Shown here: positions 20,101 to 23,143 of the stretch, in pieces
How the letters are laid out: each line of letters opens with the position of its first letter
How positions within the stretch are numbered: position 1 is the stretch's first letter
Assembly: GCA_000695325.1 (NCBI GenBank)
Contig: AVPN01000485.1
Span: forward strand, 5,043-28,185
From: Pleurobrachia bachei
Taxonomy: Eukaryota; Ctenophora; Tentaculata; Cydippida; Pleurobrachiidae
Reading direction: 5' to 3'
Length of the DNA stretch: 23,143 nucleotides
The notes under the pieces: model-generated
The model's input: the letters and a program-made list of their open reading frames with translations, nothing else
Database searches by the model: none
What the model was told of the DNA's origin: nothing
Made by a program: the position numbers and the translations under genes

Positions 20101-22483
20101 GACTTTAGAATGATCTGTTTTATATGAAAGACGGTTAAATATTCTCATTACCGATCATGTGATGGCGGCAAGACATGATGCGTGGGATAGATAAAGAGAA
20201 GAGGACTGTCACCTAAACACAATTATTATACTCCATCTTCAACTATTAGACAGAGAGAGAGATTTACAGACAGTACAATGAATATATGTTCTGTAGTCGA
20301 GGCTTGCAGATGACCCGTTTATAACATGGCCATGGATCTGCCGAACACAGCGGATAAATGCAGTGTGGGCCAGATAAGTTCGTTACCTATCACCCAAAGG
20401 GGTAATATAACGAAGCGTGCTGTCGCTTACCTGTCAGTCAGGGGGGTAATGACAAGACGAGGCGTGTTTCCGAGGTATTCATTGCTGTAAGTGAACACCG
20501 CATCGCAGATGTCCACGAAGCACATATTCTTTTTGTCATCCCATCTGAGAGGAGGGGAGGGAGTTTTAATTAGAATGAGACATTACAATGACAGATTGTG
20601 TTCTCAAACTATTTTTGGATGCTGATACATCTGCTTTTTGATTAAAAGTGCTGACTACACACGATTAGTTGATTGATTTTGGTTATTTGAATATTTAATA
20701 GGTAATCTGGTACACAATTTGTCTGAAATTGGGCAGCTGTTCAGGGGGGGGGTCTATTCTGTACCTGTGTTTGAGCTGGCTGAGCCACGCGAACTCCTGG
20801 GCATTTTCAGCCTTCATCGCGATCAGCTTTGCCACCACATCCCTGTTATGGACATCAATGGTACAGATAGTACAGATCTTCTGTCGGTCACTCTTGGTGA
20901 GGTCTCCAATCAGGAGGTTAATGAGGGTAATCAACTGTGTCACTTGCTTCTTGTTGTAATCCTTCAGGGCATTCTCGTAGCCCTCCTCCAAACGACCAAA
21001 GGCAATTTTAACCTGGTAATGTGAATGTGGTTAATCATACGTGATTAATTGGACCAAGTAGGTAATTGGGCCAAGTGGTTAATTACACCTGGCTAATACT
21101 AAGTTTGGTTGTCTACTTGGTTCTAACCCCATATAATCCTCCCAATATAACTCATGTTTCCCATCATGCCACTACAATAATCACCTCAGTAGTCCACCAG
21201 ATCTGGTTGCCTCCAAGGGCCACCTGGGCAGGGTAATCGAACAACCAGGCCTCCCTTGCCTTCTCCTCATACGTCACCACACCCTCAGAAATAAGGGAGT
21301 TGATAGTCCGCTGACTCTCGTGCATGATCTTATTGAGCCAGTTCTCGACAGGTCCAGTACACCAGACGGATTCCTTGAATTCGACATACTCTGATTCTCC
21401 TGAGTACATTCCCATTGCTTCCTTGGTTTCCTCTTCGTTGTCACCTGAACCTTCCTGGAGGATGGGGATGGTTTGGTTTGGTTTGTGATTAGGATGGGGA
21501 TATGGTGGTTAGGATGGTGGTTACTGGTTAGGATGGGGATATGGTGGTTAGGACAAGTTAACTAGTTTGTGGGCATAGCTAGAGCTCATTACCTCAGCCA
21601 AATAGGTTAGGACTGGTTTGTGGGTTATTGAAGGACCTCAGCCAAATTATTATTAGTGTAGGTCTTTGTCTGGCTAGTCAACCGCATGAATATATTAGTA
21701 TTTACTAGAGCTCTTGTGTTAATTGTCTATAAAACATGCTAAAACTTTGTTCACCAACCTACCTTTCTGAACTCCAGTCTGTGAAGATTATCGAACAGCT
21801 TGGAGAGATGCCTCGCAACAAGGAGGGGTTGGTTTCCCTTAGACAGGATATCCAACAAATCAGCAGATGAGATAAAGTAGAATCGAGGGAAGGCGAGACG
21901 TTTCGTTTCCAGATACTCCGCCAGGGCCTTCTCACAGAGAGCTAGCCTGTCCTGGAGATCTTCCAGTTTGGCGAATAGTCCTGGTTTGTTGGTGGCCTCT
22001 ACTACATTGGGAGTCTTCACTGCAGCCTCCATCAGATCCTTGAAGTCACTATCAATTCCATCGAACCGTTTGGAGTCATCGGGAAGTTGTTTCCTGATAT
22101 CCTCAGATCCGATAAAGATGGACTCCAGATGGGACCATGTTCGCTGGACCTCAAACCAGATCTGGATGACCGAATCAGCGGTGGAGAGCTTTGTCTGCCA
22201 GGCTGATACCTCTTCCAGGAAGTATGCAATGTATTTGCTAGTCATCAGATTCTGGAGTTGCACCTGGAGGAAGAGGGGTGTGAGTTGTTTGTTTGTTTGT
22301 TTGTTTGTTTGTTTGTTTGTTTGTCTGTCTGTTTGTTTGTCTGTTTGTCATTCTTCTTACCTGGTTATCCTCGAGAGTCTCAATAAGCTCCTCGCTACTT
22401 CGCAGTAGAGGTGTCTTGGTCCTCAGATGGGCATCGTGCTCGAACTCCATCACGCTCCATGTAGCGTCCAATTCTTTCAGTAC
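5706..22483 (-). CDS. DNAH9/DNAH17-like: Axonemal outer-arm dynein beta-type heavy chain, 3' part
   Basis: Exons in transcript order: 22483-22361, 22263-21763, 21454-21185, 21012-20765, cassette copy 2 (20544-20431, 20051-19858, 19308-19083, 18980-18842, 18508-17625), a duplicate cassette (17476-14440), then 14141-13967, 13572-8307, 8143-7929, 7552-7370, 6735-6507, 6273-6109 and 5929-5706. Counted with one cassette this is 9,156 nt, 3,051 residues plus stop. P-loops sit at visible residues 438-445 (AAA1, GPAGTGKT), 719-726 (AAA2, GNAGTGKS), 1046-1053 (AAA3, GSAGTGKT) and 1391-1398 (AAA4, GVGGSGKQ). The stalk and microtubule-binding domain follow (about 1620-1950), then AAA5, AAA6 and a C-terminus ending [11 protein letters not shown]. 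The sequence matches the DNAH9/11/17 group throughout; members are about 4,450 residues, so roughly 1,400 tail residues lie off the right edge. It drives ciliary beating in the outer dynein arm. DNAH9, 11 and 17 cannot be told apart here. Confidence 0.95.
6736..7369 (-). other. 634-bp dynein intron with CTAAC-rich acceptor end
   Basis: Non-coding. Next to the acceptor (about 6748-6835), transcript-strand repeats of the form ATTCTAACCCC or AACTAAC give at least seven CTAAC branch-site-like motifs. The rest (about 6840-7369) is AT-rich with no convincing feature; a 62-codon open stretch at 7048 has no coding character. Confidence 0.7.
7553..7928 (-). other. 376-bp dynein intron
   Basis: AT-rich, no coding signal. 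Its acceptor tract is an almost pure run of C on the transcript strand (7554-7574). Confidence 0.7.
8220..8274. repeat. Short degenerate (CAAA)n repeat
   Basis: AACAAACAAACAAACAAACA followed by degenerate AAATAAGC, ACTAACTA and ACACAAAC units, in the 163-bp intron 8144-8306. Confidence 0.85.
8307..13572 (-). CDS. DNAH9/DNAH17-like: Giant dynein exon: AAA3 to AAA6, stalk and MTBD
   Basis: One uninterrupted exon of 5,266 nt (1,755 codons plus one base). It starts at LVDYRSEF after acceptor CCCTTCAG and ends at ELLLAPG before the donor GTACAG. Contents in order: AAA3 with GSAGTGKT and Walker [11 protein letters not shown]; the family signature [21 protein letters not shown]4 with GVGGSGKQ and FLMTDSQV; coiled coil 1 (about visible residues 1620-1740); microtubule-binding domain (about 1740-1850, with [11 protein letters not shown]); coiled coil 2; AAA5 with [10 protein letters not shown] and [15 protein letters not shown]6 with [12 protein letters not shown]; then [21 protein letters not shown] and [10 protein letters not shown]. 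No stop or frameshift interrupts it. All other exons here are 66-884 nt, so this one looks as if its introns have been lost. Confidence 0.97.
13782..13948. repeat. (CAAA)n tetranucleotide repeat, about 40 units
   Basis: Nearly perfect CAAA array in the intron 13573-13966, with a few interruptions (CAAACCAAAC, CAAGCAAA, CAGACAAA). On the dynein transcript it reads TTTG. It ends about 18 nt from the donor of exon 14141-13967. Confidence 0.97.
13967..14141 (-). CDS. DNAH9/DNAH17-like: Dynein exon joining AAA2 and AAA3
   Basis: 175 nt. The first base completes an Arg codon left by the cassette's last exon (AG|A), followed by 58 codons beginning FKKITPIVD and ending FGGAMFQDQ, in phase with the giant exon. 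It is the single-copy landing exon for both cassettes. Confidence 0.95.
14142..14439 (-). other. Intron between cassette copy 1 and the AAA2-AAA3 joining exon
   Basis: Non-coding. The left limit of the duplicated unit falls inside it at about 14334; sequence below that is not repeated at 17.5 kb. Confidence 0.75.
14440..17476 (-). CDS. DNAH9/DNAH17-like: Dynein AAA1-AAA2 cassette, copy 1 (five exons)
   Basis: Codes 519 residues. Exons 17476-17363 (pre-AAA1, [14 protein letters not shown]), 16950-16757 (AAA1 Walker A), 16274-16049 (AAA1 Walker B and sensor), 15776-15638 (end of AAA1) and 15323-14440 (AAA2). AAA1 is the main ATP-hydrolysing site of dynein; AAA2 binds nucleotide structurally. 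The catalytic motifs are unbroken, so this copy is not a pseudogene by sequence. If spliced in series with copy 2 the protein would carry two extra AAA modules in its ring, which is structurally implausible. Alternative use, non-use or assembly error are more likely. Confidence 0.85.
15324..15637 (-). other. Cassette copy 1 intron (314 bp)
   Basis: Matches 18509-18841 with small indels. Contains the dispersed motif TGTTCTAACCCTCCTTTACA at about 15499. No coding signal. Confidence 0.75.
15885..16011 (-). pseudogene. Two truncated copies of a dynein AAA1 exon 3' end
   Basis: 15885-15931 (47 bp) and 15953-16011 (59 bp) repeat the last bases of the exon 16274-16049, each followed by a potential GT donor (TTTAG|GTGGGA and TTTAG|GTTTGT). 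The second reads [13 protein letters not shown] where the full exon has [13 protein letters not shown]. Neither is preceded by an acceptor and exon body, so they cannot replace the full exon; they are relics of local slippage or template switching. The first occupies the position where unit 2 has its complete exon end. Confidence 0.85.
16275..16756 (-). other. Cassette copy 1 intron with MITE remnant
   Basis: 482 bp, matching 19309-19857 over most of its length but with the 93-bp element at 16284-16376 in place of unit 2's repeated segment. No coding signal. Confidence 0.75.
16284..16376. mobile_element. Truncated MITE-like element, reverse orientation
   Basis: The reverse complement of most of 2201-2316: AACCAATCAGAGCTC, then CAGCCAATCAGGGACCAGT and the terminal CTGATTCGGTCGG plus TTTCCTG. 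The other terminal repeat is missing. It is absent from the equivalent position of unit 2. Confidence 0.78.
16951..17362 (-). other. Cassette copy 1 intron (412 bp)
   Basis: Matches 20052-20430 with several indels (for example, unit 1 has TGTTTTTTTGTC near 17026). No coding signal. Confidence 0.75.
17625..20544 (-). CDS. DNAH9/DNAH17-like: Dynein AAA1-AAA2 cassette, copy 2 (five exons)
   Basis: Exons 20544-20431, 20051-19858, 19308-19083, 18980-18842 and 18508-17625, the same lengths and phases as copy 1. It lies nearest the upstream linker exon 21012-20765, whose two leftover bases (AG) are completed by this copy's first base. The encoded 519 residues appear identical to copy 1 where compared. 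It includes Walker [16 protein letters not shown], Walker B CFDEFNR and the AAA2 loop [10 protein letters not shown]. All splice sites are canonical. Confidence 0.92.
18509..18841 (-). other. Cassette copy 2 intron (333 bp)
   Basis: Counterpart of 15324-15637, with indels. Contains the dispersed motif at about 18701. No coding signal. Confidence 0.75.
19309..19857 (-). other. Cassette copy 2 intron with internal duplication
   Basis: Counterpart of 16275-16756. It lacks the MITE-like element but holds a local duplication: TTATGTTCTAACCCTCCTT followed by a CTAGCTAGG segment and a GGGAGGGGAGGAGAAAG tract occurs at about 19393-19455 and again at about 19479-19560. No coding signal. Confidence 0.75.
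20052..20430 (-). other. Cassette copy 2 intron (379 bp)
   Basis: Counterpart of 16951-17362; non-coding, with small indels between copies. Confidence 0.75.
20765..22483 (-). CDS. DNAH9/DNAH17-like: Dynein linker-region exons (four)
   Basis: Exons 22483-22361, 22263-21763, 21454-21185 and 21012-20765 (41, 167, 90 and 82 codons plus two bases) encode the linker before AAA1. Family signatures: [102 protein letters not shown] and [18 protein letters not shown]. The linker is the lever that swings across the ring during the power stroke. The first exon opens after acceptor CATCACCAG at 22484; more 5' exons must lie to the right of the window. Confidence 0.96.
21455..21762 (-). other. Dynein intron with imperfect tandem repeats
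   Basis: About 21462-21555 is built from repeats of GGATGGGGATATGGTGGTTA (plus strand), which give repeated CTAACC motifs on the transcript just upstream of the acceptor. The rest is AT-rich and featureless. Confidence 0.75.
22285..22346. repeat. (GTTT)n repeat with GTCT interruptions
   Basis: About 15 GTTT/GTCT units in the 97-bp intron 22264-22360; it fills most of the intron. Confidence 0.95.
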
Positions 22484-22758
22484 CTGGTGATGGACAAGTG
22501 TCAGAGTTTGGGGGATAATGTTATGTGACCCTCTTTACCGGTCATTGGGGAATGTGCATTGGTTATGACATGTCAAGTAGCTCGGATTGTGTGGCTAGTC
22601 AGGACCCCCATAGAAAATTCGCGCGGAGAAACCTGCTTTCTCCAGACTTTGCGACACCCGAATGAAGGCCATTATCCAGGAGAGACACTGGAATATGCCT
22701 GGAGAAATTAGACATTCGTGCAGTCAGTCGTGCACGCAATTGTTGTTTTAGTCTTTTT
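22484..22758 (-). other. Dynein intron, single-copy part
   Basis: Upstream of the first visible linker exon. No further exon could be recognised before the satellite. Confidence 0.6.
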
Positions 22759-23143
22759 ATGGCTGCAATTTATGGCTGCAATTTATGGCTGCAATTTATG
22801 GCTGCAATTTATGGCTGCAATTTATGGCTGCAATTTATGGCTGCAATTTATGGCTGCAATTTATGGCTGCAATTTATGGCTGCAATTTATGGCTGCAATT
22901 TATGGCTGCAATTTATGGCTGCAATTTATGGCTGCAATTTATGGCTGCAATTTATGGCTGCAATTTATGGCTGCAATTTATGGCTGCAATTTATGGCTGC
23001 AATTTATGGCTGCAATTTATGGCTGCAATTTATGGCTGCAATTTATGGCTGCAATTTATGGCTGCAATTTATGGCTGCAATTTATGGCTGCAATTTATGG
23101 CTGCAATTTATGGCTGCAATTTATGGCTGCTATTTATGGCTGC
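22759..23143. repeat. 13-bp satellite, about 30 copies, open at the right edge
   Basis: Unit ATGGCTGCAATTT repeated head to tail for 385 bp and cut by the window end. The copies are identical except for one A-to-T change at about 23131. It lies in a dynein intron. Its near-perfect homogeneity suggests recent expansion. Confidence 0.97.

Larger units (their letters stand above)
17534..20605 (-). repeat. Direct tandem duplication, unit 2 (AAA1-AAA2 cassette)
   Basis: About 3.07 kb, the partner of 14334-17533. At the junction GTGTTCTCGAAGACAGATG joins the right edge of unit 1 (GTGTTCTC) to the left edge of unit 2 (TCTCGACAGATG in unit 1 at 14334), sharing a TCTC microhomology with about three extra bases. 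There are no gap characters. Beyond 20605 unit 2 continues into single-copy intron. Confidence 0.97.

Noticed and set aside
22759-23143. CRISPR-like array
   Set aside because: The 13-bp units are contiguous with no spacers, and the context is a eukaryotic intron; this is a satellite.

Overview
The window is eukaryotic nuclear DNA. Every gene is split by short GT-AG introns, mostly about 100-600 bp, with pyrimidine-rich acceptors. It carries an axonemal dynein heavy chain, an intron-containing histone H3.3-type gene, simple-sequence repeats and a small inverted-repeat element. The organism must build motile cilia or flagella. The compact genes and apparently high polymorphism fit an early-branching metazoan such as a sponge, but that placement is an inference and no species marker was seen.

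Layout. (1) 345-3151, + strand: 3' part of an Fe(II)/2-oxoglutarate dioxygenase gene, eight exons, 335 visible residues, with an intact iron-binding triad. (2) 3635-4389, - strand: a complete three-exon histone H3 gene encoding 136 residues of replacement (H3.3) type, with four CCAAT boxes upstream. It is convergent with the dioxygenase. (3) 4390-5705: promoter and intergenic DNA with one weak 50-codon ORF. (4) 5706-22483, - strand: 3' part of an outer-arm beta-type axonemal dynein heavy chain (DNAH9/11/17 group). It covers the linker, AAA1-AAA6, stalk, microtubule-binding domain and complete C-terminus. Roughly the first 1,400 residues (tail) lie beyond the right edge. (5) 22759-23143: a 13-bp satellite running to the window edge, inside the next dynein intron.

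The main oddity is inside the dynein gene. Five consecutive exons (519 codons, AAA1 plus AAA2) occur twice in direct tandem, at about 14334-17533 and 17534-20605. The two copies appear to encode the same residues. Every coding difference I examined is synonymous, while the introns differ by indels and by one inverted-repeat element. Reading phase at both ends lets either cassette, or both in series, splice in frame. This is either a genuine intragenic duplication (alternative cassettes, or one decaying copy) or two haplotypes wrongly joined in an assembly; sequence alone cannot decide. Extra fragments of one cassette exon, a 227-bp identical tract and a microhomology junction add detail. With one cassette the visible dynein CDS is 9,156 nt (3,051 residues plus stop).
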